64,000 bases of DNA from Salvator merianae (taxonomy: Eukaryota > Chordata > Lepidosauria > Squamata > Teiidae): positions 40,182,128 to 40,246,127 of the forward strand of contig QVOM02000116.1 in the NCBI GenBank assembly GCA_003586115.2, given 5' to 3'. The notes under the pieces were generated by a model that saw only the letters and a list, made by a program, of their open reading frames with translations, was not told the origin of the DNA and did not search any database. This document shows, one piece after another, positions 34,841-45,958 of the stretch. How positions within the stretch are numbered: position 1 is the first letter of the stretch; every line of letters begins with the position of its first letter. The position numbers were made by a program, and so were the translations under genes.

Positions 34841-36960
34841 TATAATGTGTGTCTATGAGGGAATTTAAAGTGGTGTAGCTCATCATCCTGGCTGCATGTG
34901 CAAAATTTCCCTTTTATAACACAATTGTAAATAGCTCAGGAAACCTGTATTCTTTTCTATATGGCAACCCTGCCAGAAGCAAAATGAAATGAAAACCTTG
35001 AGAAGTTTTAGTTTAGCATGGTTATAAATCCTTAGATGCATGAAATATCTTGTCTGTTCATTCATTTTCAAGCACTAAGCATTGAAAGAGACACCAAGAA
35101 GAATCAAATGGTAGGGATACGTCAGAGGCAATAAATGGCAGTTCAACTAATAGAATTTGTTAATAAATGGATTTTTAAAGTTAAGACAATTAGATAATTT
35201 CAAATCATTACTTGCTTGTTTTCCAATTCACTAACTCTGGATGGAACCATCCATAGAACATAAGCAACTGCTCTTATGATAATGCTGAGCTTTAGGAAGG
35301 ATTTGTTTTCAGCAACACCAGTAAGATAAAAGGGGAGATTTTGAAGAATAATAAAAAATGGATTAAAGGGAAGAGAAATAATTTATCAAGCACGGTTGTG
35401 AGAGGAAAAAAGGAAGGACAACCTTAGAATGGATTCCTTCTTTCCTTTCATTTTTAAAGCTTTATTACAAAAAGCAAACACCCACCCATCCACCTACATT
35501 AATGGATATTTGCCTCTATTTTAGATAAGCTTCATGTAGTTTGGTTTGACATGGTTGCATATACATAAGATAATAAGAAGTCTGCATCACAATGCAGTAT
35601 ATTATTTTGCATATATATGAAGGCATGTATTAGGGCAGAGATAATTGTAAAATATAAGAACTGAAAACACCACACTTCTGCCCCCCATCAGAAACCCAAA
35701 TTAATTAGCCAAGTTAGAAACATTGAATCAAAAGAACAGAACTAAATGAAAGGGGTGATTTTGTTCCAGACTTTTGTTTGTTTGTTTGTTTGTTTGTTTG
35801 TTTTCATTATTAAAACGATAGCACTCTGAGAGCTTGCAGCATATAATTAAAATGCAATTTAAAAGATATTTACTACAATACATTTTTAATTTTTTTAATA
35901 ATGGCTCATGTTATTTTTTAAAAAAATCTTAGACTAGTAAAAAGACCTTCACTTGGCATTGAAAAGGTCATGTTGATGACTTCAGTTGAGCCTCATGGCA
36001 GAAGCCAGATGAAAAAGAAGACAGGACTGAAAAGCAGAGGGAAGTTCAGCAAGTGTGCATAACCAACGGGATGAACAACATCTTCTAGAATTCCCTCTTC
36101 TATGCAGCTATTAAAGATGCAATAGCCCTGGCCTTCTATCTCTACCCCTGATTTGAACATGTCAAATAATTCTTAGGGGACAGAGAATAGGGTCATGTCT
36201 TCACCTTGTGCAGATGCTCACCTGGGGGTGGTCTGACCCTGGAATCAACCACAAGCAATATGTGTATGTGGGACACCGCTCCAGAGTCAGCAATATTCCC
36301 TCTAAGCACAAGGCATCCAGAAGTTGAACCAGAAGTCAGTGTCAGCATGGAGACACCCCTGCTGACTTCTCCTGACATTCTCAAGACATGCTATGAACAG
36401 GACAAGACAGAAGTGGGTGGAAATTACTCTGCTTCTGCATTTTATTTGAAACTGACAATATTGTCAACTCTGCTATGTGCAAACTCAGCCAGAAATGAAG
36501 TGTGACAGAAAACAACCTGGCTTGCCGAATGAATGAATCAGGAAGATTCCACATTGCAACAATTTGTTGCAAGTCCCACTTTTGAAGTCTAACTGCTATT
36601 AAAGGAGCTGAATGGGTCTTCTGGGACATGTTGCGTTACCTGCTGTGCAGCCAACAAATAATGCTTTTGCTTGCAGCTAGCCCATCTCACTCATATCGTT
36701 GTCAGCACAATCTCATTTAGTGACATAAGCTCCCCAGCAAGCTTGTGTAGAAAGAATACAATGTTATCTGGTGTTTAAAATGCCCTTTGTCAATGAAGCT
36801 CCATTCCGTTGCGTGTCCTCTAATCATCAGTCAGTTTTACACATGCACATAATTAATTTGTCGAATTCTCCTTTTCTAGGATGGAGAAAAGATTGTAATT
36901 AGTCTTCAATTGAAAGTTGGAGAGGAAAGGTTCATACGTCTAATGTATAGTGTCTAGATT
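34841..36960. other. No gene recognised; (GTTT)n microsatellite at 35775-35804
   Basis: AT-rich. A run of seven TTTG units lies at 35775-35804. The interval 36780-36950 is repeat-free and looks unique; it includes an acceptor-like site (ctccttttctag) followed by 25 open codons. Confidence 0.45.
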
Positions 36961-36968
36961 CTGTTCTC

Positions 36969-37076
36969 GGCTGATTTTGCACTGGCTAGTACATTGGACA
37001 CACTGGTGCAGTCTAAGTGATGATCCTAGTATGCTTGCTGGTCCAGCATACTGGTCAGAGCTGCTTGTGCTCCCAG
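36969..37076 (+). mobile_element. MITE family C, fragment
   Basis: GGCTGATTTTGCACTGGCTAG, then ggtgcagtctaag, tagtatgcttgctggtccagcatactggtcag, the same ordered blocks as 40450-40629. Confidence 0.55.
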
Positions 37077-37819
37077 AATGCAGCCTGATATTTGGTTAGG
37101 ACTTTGTGGAAACTTTTAAACCTAAGAATTCCTCCTGAAACTTGAAAATTACAGTATAAGGGATAGACCTATACTGGTTAGCTCACTTTTTTTCTCCTGA
37201 GATTAAATTTGAAATATTATTAGAATTCTTAAAATGTAAATATTTGTATTTTATTTAACCTAACCTTCAATCATTTATGAACTTCTTTCATCTTTCTGAA
37301 GAATTAATCCCTTAGGCCACCTGCCTTGTTCTAGATGACTAGTTGGAGAAGCCAACTGAGTTTCACTTCAGATGTTGCAGGCGTTGTGGTTTTCCTGTGA
37401 GGCCTTTCCTGGGGCAGCGTAGTTCCTCCCAGTGGTGCTGCTTTACTGCTGTTTTATGGTCAGTTGTGATTGCCAGCTTCACTACGGAGGGGCAATATTC
37501 CCTGGTTAGTTTGGCTTAGATAGCCGAATGGCTCTGACAGTGTCAACATCCTGCCCTCACATAAGCGAGCCTTGTCAGAGTGATAACAGGGGTTTCACAG
37601 TAGTCCAAAGCAGGAGGACTTGTAAATGACCAACCTTGGGGGCAACCATTGCTTGCTTTGAGGTGACCCACCAGGAATGTATCAACATGGCTTTTGAGGA
37701 CAAAATGGAGGGGCAGTGCAATGTCTTTGAGCTTTCTGAAGGAAAGCTGGGATATCATGGTCATAAAAACAACTTGAATTCCATAATACTATTTGGTCCA
37801 TAAGATATGATGCAGATAA

Positions 37820-38125
37820 GAACATAAGAGAATGTAAGAGGAGCCCTGTTAGAGCATGCTACAGTCCATCTAGACCACTGGCCCAGCAATTGCTTCTGGA
37901 CATTCTCAAGCAGAAGACAAAGTCAAAACCTTCACCTGTTCTCAACTCCTTGCAAATGGCCTTTAGAGGCATCCCGCTTGTCTCCACAACCTGGAGGTGG
38001 TAACCAGGCATCAGTTCTAGTAGCCACTGATGCTTCTGTTCCCCATGAATTTGTCTAGCCCTTTCTTAAAGCTATCTAGACTGTTATTGGTTGGTGTCTA
38101 GATAATGTCACATTTATGGGACTTT
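37820..38125 (+). mobile_element. CR1/L3-like LINE fragment
   Basis: Starts aagaacataagagaa, then gagccctgttag, ccatctagaccactggcccagcaattgcttctgg, ctcaagcagaagacaaagtc, ggcctttagaggcat, and ends ccatgaatttgtctagccctttcttaaagctatctagac. This is a signature repeat of squamate genomes, overlapping in content with 26640-26815. Confidence 0.75.
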
Positions 38126-39735
38126 CTAACAAGCAAAGCTTTTTACAAGGGTTTTGTTGTTAAATGCGGATTCTGCACAATGGCAAAAGCTGCACCATAA
38201 GTGAATATCACTCCTTGGACAATCTTGCAGTAACATCACTTGTAGTGGCAGTGGCATGCTGTCCGTACACTTGTCACTGTTCTTTTGGTCCCCAGCTCAA
38301 TGTGCATACCTGAGGTCGTCTCAGAGAGCACATGAAATGGCTGCAGAAGTTGGCCATTTTACTGTGCTCTCTGTGAAGGACCTTAGTGGAACAAGGAGGT
38401 CCAGACAGCACAGCTCAGGTAAGCTGCTGAGTAATGAAAGGACTCTCCTCAGCAGTTTACCATTATAACATTCTAATGAGTGCTACATGTACAGGGAATG
38501 CTCCCAGAGTGTCCGATCTTGTGTATCACCTTCATACTGATCTCAGGCCAACCTTAAACTTCTATGCAGATCTTGCCAAAGAGACACACTTTTTGGCACT
38601 TCCCCCTCCATGTAAATAGTTTATAAGTTTCCATTTTCATTAGAACCTTTTGATCCTTCCTATTTTTAGGCTTCTGTCATGAGTACCTAACATTTTTTTC
38701 CTGAATACAACAATATTGGCATATTTCTAGCTTAAAAATCAAGGCTTTTATTTATTTTTATGTTTACACCTCATGTTGCCATTCTGATGTACCCAAGGTG
38801 GCTTACAAAAAGTAAAGACTAATGAAAGAAAAGTTGAAATACAGGCAAAAATACAAAAATTAAAATACATAGCTTAAAATCTCACATCAGGTTTGTCCAA
38901 AATTGTATGGCCTGGGAAAGAAGAAAAACTAGGAACCTTGAGAACATCACATAAAGGCATAGTGGCTGGGCTAAAGAAGCAGGAAAACATGTTTTGCCAG
39001 GGCTTACTGTTAGAACTTAATTCAGAAATAATATGAAAATATCCTGAGTAAAACTGCTAAGCGTGCTATTTGTAGGCATTCATAACTGGGTGAATGAATT
39101 CCGGTTTGAGGAATCTAAACAGGTCAACAAATTGGTCAACAAATTGGAGTTTGAGAGTTTAAATTGACTGTGGTGATGAAAGGTCTATAGGCTGAACAAG
39201 TAATCTGAATGAAATGCAAATATTTAAATCTGAAGTCTGTCCCAGCAATCAATGCTGAAGGTCTTTGACATATTTCATAATACTTGTCATTAACCAGTTG
39301 CCTGAACATTTCCTTAAAAAGAAAAACAAGAACAAGAACAAAAAGCAGTTGCTTCTATACTTCTTTCTTGATCCAGTTTCAATAATTGCTAAAGTCATGT
39401 AAACATTCTGCCTGAAATATAACATTAAAATTGATGAATTTATTACATATTTAAAATTTGGAGATTTTTCTCTCAACATTTGCGGATTCTTTTTTCATCC
39501 CTTCAGGCCACATTCATGTGATCCAGTTCCCACCAGTAATGTTGGAGCAGAACTTCTGGGCTGGGAGGGACAACATGAGCACTAACAGACTTGCAGCTGA
39601 ATTCTACTAAGACAAAATTTTCAGGGAGGGGACACTTTTGACTCCAGAAAAGCTGTACTAGTGGCACTTCCCCCACAGGTCTGGATTTGAGACTTGGGTA
39701 CATTCCTTGGTAATCTCTGCGTGGCATGCATTAGT
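38126..39735. other. No gene recognised
   Basis: Holds an L2-like tail at about 38745-38830 (ttatttatttttatgtttac, caaggtggcttacaaaaagt). Otherwise AT-rich, unassigned sequence. Confidence 0.5.
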
Positions 39736-39739
39736 GGAT

Positions 39740-39835
39740 GTTGTGGAGGTACATCTTGACCTGGATCAAGCAGTTTGGATCATGGTCTGCAGTCCATTTC
39801 AAGGGCCATCCACCCACACCAAGGACTGTTGGTGT
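39740..39835 (+). mobile_element. MITE family D, fragment
   Basis: gacctggatcaagcagtttggatcatggtctgcagtcc resembles the right part of 60011-60468 (facing ccagaac/ggatca blocks). Confidence 0.4.
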
Positions 39836-40449
39836 CAAAAGTCACCCGAAGTTGCCAGGTAGGGTTGCTTTAACTGGGAACGCAGAAATGGCTGATTTCT
39901 GGGGCTGTTTCTAGGAGTGTGGCAAAAAGGCCCTGGGCTGTGCACATCAGCTGGGCAGCCCAGCTGTCACATTGACATCCAGTCCATCATGTGCAATGAT
40001 TGGGAGATTGCTTTAAATGGTCTCCCATTAACCCATTCCCTGGCTCTATTTTCACACTTGAGAGCAGACTTGCTGCTGCCGCCATGTGGACAGGCCGTTT
40101 CCTAGGAGGCACAGTCTCCCATTGGAATGGTCTGCTGCATAGATGTGGCATTGCCTGTGGGCTGCTTGCTCAGGCCAGCAGCGCAGTGCAGAAACTGCAC
40201 TAAATTCCAAGCTGTCACTGGAGGCACATGTGGCCTCAGTAACTAGGAGAGCTTATGTCCAATTTTGGCTTGTATACCAAGTCTACCATTCTTTGGTAGG
40301 TAAAATCTGCTTTTAGCAGTACTTATCTAACTTTTCTGTATATATAAGGTTCTAAGCAACATAGCCAATACAAGCTGCACCTTGCAGTACAAAGTAGTTG
40401 AGTAAAAATGGAATAATTCCCCCCCCCCCCAAAGTCACTAAAAATATAA

Positions 40450-40629
40450 GGACGATTCTGCACTGACTGGTATACTGGACCAGCAAGCGAGCTAGAAGCC
40501 TCTCTTTTACATGCTGGAGTGGTCTAAGGGAGGTTCTGCCTAGACCCTCCCTTAGACTGCACCGGCATGCAGGAGGGAAGCTCCCAGTATACTTGCTAGT
40601 CTGGTATACTGGTCAGTGTGGAATTGTCC
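40450..40629. mobile_element. MITE family C, complete copy (180 bp)
   Basis: Left end GGACGATTCTGCACTGACTGG and right end CAGTGTGGAATTGTCC are inverted. Further in, actggtatactggaccagcaag faces cttgctagtctggtatactgg and the gtctaaggga/tcccttagac blocks face one another, so the element folds into a long hairpin. Left flank TAA; the right flank (CAT) does not match. Confidence 0.8.
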
Positions 40630-40639
40630 CATTGGCAAC

Positions 40640-41095
40640 TTCTAGAGTGGAGGAAATCACTACTGCTCAAGCAGGTCAGGAATGGAGCAGGAGGGGCCAT
40701 TTGTGGCCCTTTTCATTATGCCTGCCTGTCCCAGCCTACGCTTCCCCCCAGCCTCTGAAGTTGCAGATGGGGGTGGTTCAAAGCATGCCAGGAAAGACCC
40801 CCAGAAAGGGCCATCTTCAGAGCCCACACAAATGTTTCTGGGCTCCATGTACCATGTGAACCCCTCCAGCCACAAGTGGGCCCAAGCCTGGGAATGCATG
40901 AGAGAAAGTGGTCTCCCTCTGGAGCACTTCTGGGCATGTTTTTCACATCCAGGAGTGCTCCAGCCAAGAGACCTGCATGGCCAGCACATTTCTTGGGAAG
41001 TTGTGCCTTCTGGGCACTGTGCTGACATATGAATCCAGTATTGTCCAAAGCTGGCTGGCACAGCCCATAGGGTCATGCAGAAGCCGCCACTCATT
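40640..41095. other. GC-richer tract with a 144-codon minus-strand frame
   Basis: Overlapping frames of 144 and 110 codons (minus) and 116 codons (plus) lie here. The protein from each frame is rich in W, C, P and S without any known domain, and the base composition matches the repeat families of this window. Probably an unclassified transposon derivative, not a gene. Confidence 0.45.
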
Positions 41096-42550
41096 CAAGG
41101 TATGGTCCCAAAGAAAGCACCACAGACAAATTTAACACGATAAATTTCTATTCATTATCTGAAGTCACTTGCGGATAGTGATTAAATGGTACAACAGAAG
41201 GCAATTGATAAATCTGGTTGCCTGGGATGCTAGATGTATTTTTGGGGATATTATAGGCTTCCTTTGTAGCATTTTTGTCAGCCATCTTTGATGAGAGTTG
41301 TGTGGCAGAGCAGTGGAGTTGTGCAGAGCAGGAAATGGTGCATGTTTTCCAAGCTACACCTGCTGGAAATCCTGCCCTTTTTTCTGTATGGCAATCTAGT
41401 TAAAAGAGGACTGAACAAGCCAAGGGCATGATCCAGACTATAGCAGATTGTACTGGCCCTAAAAATATGCACAATGTTATTTGCGTGCTTCTTCCTCTCC
41501 CCTGTAGTAGCTCTAATTTGGCATAAGGGAACTGTATATTTTAACCTTCTATGTTACCCTTTTATTTTCTCTGTAAGCCACACTGAGATTCTGGTATAGG
41601 ACAGAGTGTTAAATAAATAAACAAGCAAGTAAATAAACTTTAGTTCTCTGGTGTCAACACACCCGCATTTCCACATACACAGAAAGTGTCCTGGAAGATG
41701 GCCATTTCCTGTGCTGCTGAAAATAAGGCCAGCCAGCAGAGTGCTTTAATTTGAGTCCATATGGGGTGGTGGGGTAGTAGAGCAGGGAAAAGCTTTCTCA
41801 GAGAACTTTACACCTTTCTGTGGTGAAAGCGCTGCTGGCAGACCTTCCCACCCCTTTTGTGGCGGCATGTTTGCTCCATGGGTGTGCAGTTGTACAAACG
41901 GCGTGCCCTTTTGGTGCATGTGGATCCTGCTAAGGACTGTGTTGCTTGCAATTAGTCCCGATTTAGAGATACGAAGTCATATTCTTGTTGGCTTCCTAGA
42001 AACAAATTAGGAATGGTCCAACTGAGCTCTTTGAGAATCTTGCTTTGGAGGAGTGAAGTATGGATTGTTTTCATTTCTCCTGCAGTGTGAGATTTTTAAA
42101 GAGCTTTTAATTGAAATCCTTCATTAGCACAGCCTCTGGATAGTGTGAGGAAGTATCGTGACCAGGCATTAACATTGCCATGACTACTGCACAACCTTCT
42201 AGCAGTTCTCTTGGGCTATCATCAACAGGGTTATTCCAGATAGTTACGTGCCGGGAGGAGAAAAAGCAATTTCAGCTCACAACATAAAGCTTTACAAAAT
42301 AAATCACTCTGTCTACTCTAGATAATTCACTTGGTATTAAGTGTTGTCTTTTTAAAAGGAAACATACGCTAGCTCAAAATGATGGCAAGAAGAAAAGACA
42401 GGTGGACTGAGGGAAACCATACCTAGCTACCGGTTTTGGTGCTGCGGAATGAAGAAAAGCTGTAGGTCAACCACAGAATATGTCAATCTCTGTAGAATAA
42501 TTCACCCTATTTGCACAGTGAAATAGTAGATTTCCTGAAACAGGGGGCCT
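41096..42550. other. No gene recognised; L2 tail at about 41545-41640
   Basis: The L2-like tail reads tctctgtaagccacactgagattctgg and ends in an aaataaataaacaagcaagtaaataa run. The rest is unassigned. Confidence 0.5.
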
Positions 42551-43062
42551 GTTCGCACTTACAGCAGTATAACGTTCTAATTAGCAAGGTTCAGGGTGGC
42601 CAGGATCATGTACAGTGAGGAGTATTTACACCTGTCAGCATTGAAGCAGTTCACAAGCTGACCAGCAGCAGGAGCAATGTGAATGGGAATACACTAGTTA
42701 GGTAGCTGGGTCTGGACCTAGAGGAGCTGGGTCCAGACTTGGGTCTGAAATGGCCGGCAGGGTCCAGACCCTAAAGTCCGAACCTGGGTCTGAACTATCT
42801 GACGTTGACTGCGCAGCCATGCAGTCCCTGCCCTGCCACCATTCCACACCAAGAAGTAGTGAGAACACACCTTTCCTGATCCACACCTGATCACGCAAGT
42901 CAGCTTGGAGACTACAATTTTCTTGACCACAGCTGGTAGGCTTCAGGTGAGCATCAGGTGGGCTTCAGTAGTTTCAAGTCAGCTGGGGGTGTTTCCAGGT
43001 GCAAATTCTCCATTCCAGTGAGTGTCCTGAAATGTTCCACTTGCTCAGTGCGAACAGGCCAA
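42551..43062 (+). mobile_element. MITE with shared terminus, 512 bp
   Basis: Left end GGCCTGTTCGCACTTAC and right end CTCAGTGCGAACAGGCC are inverted copies of 15 bases. The interior contains a ctgggtctggacc / ggtccagac foldback near 42708-42780 and does not match families A to E, so it is a separate family with the same ends. Flanks (GGG and AAG) show no target duplication. Non-coding. Confidence 0.8.
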
Positions 43063-43449
43063 GAGACTTTGCAAGCAAGGTGGAATCAAAATTTTCTTTG
43101 CAGAACTTTGAGTTCAAATAAGAACTAAAGAAAAGCTAGGATTTCATTCAAATGCTGGTACATCTCCACTTATCCAGGAAAGTACCCATAGGTGTATCTT
43201 TGCCTGCCATGTATGATTGTGGAAGCAAAATTGCCCAATGACAAGCGTGCCATCCTCAAATATCCTTGGCAAAAATGTCTCATTTGCTGTGTTATTGGGT
43301 ACCTCTGTGCTCTGAAATGGACCTGCATAGGTGGCTGATAATTCTCACCCACAGGCTTGCTCCGCTCCATTATGGAGACACAGCATCTTTTAATCTTCAC
43401 CTTCTCTTTTCCTCAGGGTATCTCTCGATCTGAAATGGCTTTGTTGAAT

Positions 43450-43690
43450 GGGAGGGATGTGCATGGACAAAATTCATGTTTTTGATTCACTATTGAAGCA
43501 AAACCCATATTTTCACTTCATCAGCGACCTCCATTCATCAGCGAATTTTGCATTCAATGTTGTGGTTTTCGTGATGTTTTCCTCATTGAAAATGCCCTAT
43601 TCATGGGTTAAAACACAGCAAAAACACAAATATTCAATTGAGTATTCTGCTTTCACAAGGGTAGAGACTGGTTCATTTTGATCAAAGTCT
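43450..43690 (-). mobile_element. GAGATGTGCA-family MITE, copy 2
   Basis: Starts GGGATGTGCATGGAC. Its reverse complement aligns with 18919-19200 (aaccagtctctacccttg, aatatttgtgtttttgctgtg, acccatgaatagggc). Confidence 0.55.
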
Positions 43691-43789
43691 GACTGGGGAT
43701 TCAAACCGAGGAACTTCTGGGACACCTAGTGCTCTCAACCACGATGCTACTAGAGGGTCTATCCCGTTCCCTCTTCTATTTTCCATTCA

Positions 43790-43888
43790 CAATAACCTGT
43801 AAAATAGATTAGACTAAGAGGCAATGACTACCCCAAGGTCATCCAAGTGCTTTCATGGTTAACCATGCTGCCCCAGGTTCTAGTCCAA
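43790..43888 (+). mobile_element. L2/MIR-like fragment
   Basis: actaagaggcaatgactaccccaaggtcatccaagtgctttcatgg is the central part of the repeat at 16565. Confidence 0.5.
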
Positions 43889-44310
43889 GGCCATTTCTGT
43901 ATTCAATTTTCATAACTCAGGACAGGGCAGGCCACCACCCCTGTCCCAGGATAAATAGCATGTCCTAAGCAGGGATGGGCTGCTTCTGCGGCAGGACAGT
44001 ATTGTTGACATTTGGATGGGCCAGCCCATTCCATGCCTGGCTACTACCTCTGAAGAGCTAGGAGCTTTCATTCCCAGCCTTCAGAGTTTCTGGCTTGTCC
44101 AGGTAGGGGCAGACCCACCTCCAGCTGCACTTTCTGGAGTAATGCCATAAAGGGTCCCCCATGATATACCAGACTACAGGAGTGTGCCATCTGCATGCCC
44201 CCATGGTCCAACATACGAGCCCTGGGCTTGTCGTAGACCTCAGCGTTGGGGTCTACAGACATAGTCAGCTACGGTGCTATTTTGGGCAACCTAGCCCAGC
44301 CTTTCAAGGT
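43889..44310 (+). mobile_element. MITE family E, copy 2
   Basis: Begins GGCCATTTCTGTATTC and carries the family E blocks in order (cctgtcccaggataaatagc, gcagggatgggctgct, ggagtaatgccataaagggtcc). The right terminus is not clear. Confidence 0.6.
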
Positions 44311-44898
44311 CAATTTATCCAGCTGGGTCAGAGAAAGAAGAAGTTAGATATGTGACTAATGTCAGGAAAAGGATATTGTGACATAAGATACAAGAAAAGT
44401 TAAAAAAAAATTATACTCCCATCAGAAGAGCTCTTTCATACAGTAACAGTTATCTGTGTTTATGTGACAAAAGGAAACAAAAAAGTGAAATACAACCATC
44501 AGCTGGGGGCCTACAAAACAGTGATGGGATTGGAAAGGATGAAGAAGATTTTTGGCTTTTCCTGCACCTAGTACTACTCCAGAGAGTCTACTCACTGTTG
44601 TGATGGGATATATTAGCAAGCCCTTTTCCCAGAAGCTGCTGGGTTGATTCTGTCCTTTCAGTGGCTGAGAAGTTGAAAACATGTCAGATCAGCAAAAGTA
44701 GCGTGGGATTCCCTCAAACAATGCCTGCTTCTAAGTAAATGGTTGATAGACCTCCAAAGCCCAGAATAGCATTTGGTCTGTCTGGTAATCCAGCCATAGT
44801 GCTGACAGGTTGCTGTTTGCCTGGCAGTTCTCTTGTATCAGCCACAGCTCTGACAATCATCAGCAATGTAAAGATTAGCTATGTTAGTCTGGATCAGT

Positions 44899-45075
44899 AT
44901 AGCAAGGGGGTCTAGTTGCACCTTAGAGCCCAACAAAGAAAAATAAGTTGGTAGCATGAGTTTTCATAGACTAGGACTACACGTCTGATGATATAGGCCT
45001 AGTCCATGAAAGCTCATGCTAACAACTTCTTTTTCTTTGTTAGTCTCTAACGTGCTACCAGATCCCCTTGCTATC
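44899..45075. repeat. Long palindromic repeat (arms ~75 bp)
   Basis: The left arm starts atagcaagggggtctagttgcacc and runs to catagactagg. The right arm, read on the minus strand, starts atagcaaggggatctggtagcacg and runs to catggactagg. Arms match at most positions, including acaaagaaaaa and agcatgagnttttcat. The centre (actacacgtctgatgatatag) is about 20-25 bp. It looks like two head-to-head copies of a repeat end that is common in reptiles. Confidence 0.8.
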
Positions 45076-45169
45076 AGAAATGTAGTTTATCAACATTTGC
45101 AGAAATACATATCAGCCACCCTGGCTTTTGGGTCTTCAATCTAGAGTCATTATTTGGAGAGTTGGGTGA

Positions 45170-45605
45170 TAGTTGCTCACCCACACGTGGTAGATGGTAG
45201 AGATGAGATCAAAGGAAAAAAGCTAGTAGCACTTAAATTCCAAAAACCAATATCAAGGAAAGCAAAGGGATTCACTATAAAACTATAGCCAAATTTATTA
45301 AAAATGTACCACACCAAAATATAACTAGGATAAAAAGTAAATGGTATAATATATAACAGTTTAAAGAGTAAAGCACAGAAGGGGCATATATACAATAATA
45401 ATAAAAAGATACATGCATTACTGTCTAACAAGGGACTCATAAGTAAGACTGTAAAATAAAGTCCAGCAATAATTCCCAAGTACAATCTGATAGTAGATGA
45501 ATCATTGTTCCAATCCCAGCCAGGACTCCAGCTATGTGGGTTCAGTTTGAGCCTGAGACGAGATGCCAAACACGTTTCATCTATAAAGACTTCTTCAGTC
45601 ACTTA
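45170..45605 (-). mobile_element. Retroelement 3' region with hammerhead-like core
   Basis: On the minus strand the sequence begins gactgaagaagtctttatagatgaaacgtg, a pattern (CTGANGA, short stem, GAAAC) met in Penelope-like retroelements and related repeats. It continues into a T-rich tract with a 141-codon hydrophobic frame. That frame has no known domain, and its tail (tttggaatttaagtgctac) is non-coding in style. I read this as a decayed 3' or terminal region of a Penelope-like or similar element; the class is uncertain. Confidence 0.4.
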
Positions 45606-45851
45606 GATGGAAGATAATGAACCAAAGGTCTCAAAAGTTCCTAAACTTATAGATGACATGCCAAAACATTTATTGGGGGTGGGGGGAATCATAAGCTACA
45701 CTCTTCAGCTGAGAAAAACACACAATATTTTGTTGCCTTAATATTCTAAATGTGGCACCAGGCAGAAGATGAATGTTTACTTATTATTCAGCTACCTCTT
45801 GTAATTTAGAGGAGGATATTTGCCTGGGCACCCTGCATCCTTGAGCAGTAG

Positions 45852-45958
45852 CAGTGGCAGCCGCTGTCCTTAAGGTCAGGTGTTCGTAACCCATGGAAAG
45901 CAAGCGATTGCTGTTCTTGGGGCCTCCATGCCTCCGTACTGTCGCAGCAGGTCACTGG
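45852..45958 (+). mobile_element. hAT MITE, left-end fragment
   Basis: Starts CAGTGGCAGCCGCTGTCC and continues ttaaggtcaggtgttcgtaaccc, gattgctgttcttggggcctccatgcctcc, matching the left half of 13332-13508 and 9607-9747. It then continues actgtcgcagcaggtc like the 9607 copy and stops, so the right terminus is missing. Confidence 0.75.

Noticed and set aside
40660..41094. 144-codon minus-strand open frame, the longest in the window
   Set aside because: Equally long frames overlap on the opposite strand, composition is that of GC-rich repeats, and no domain is visible.
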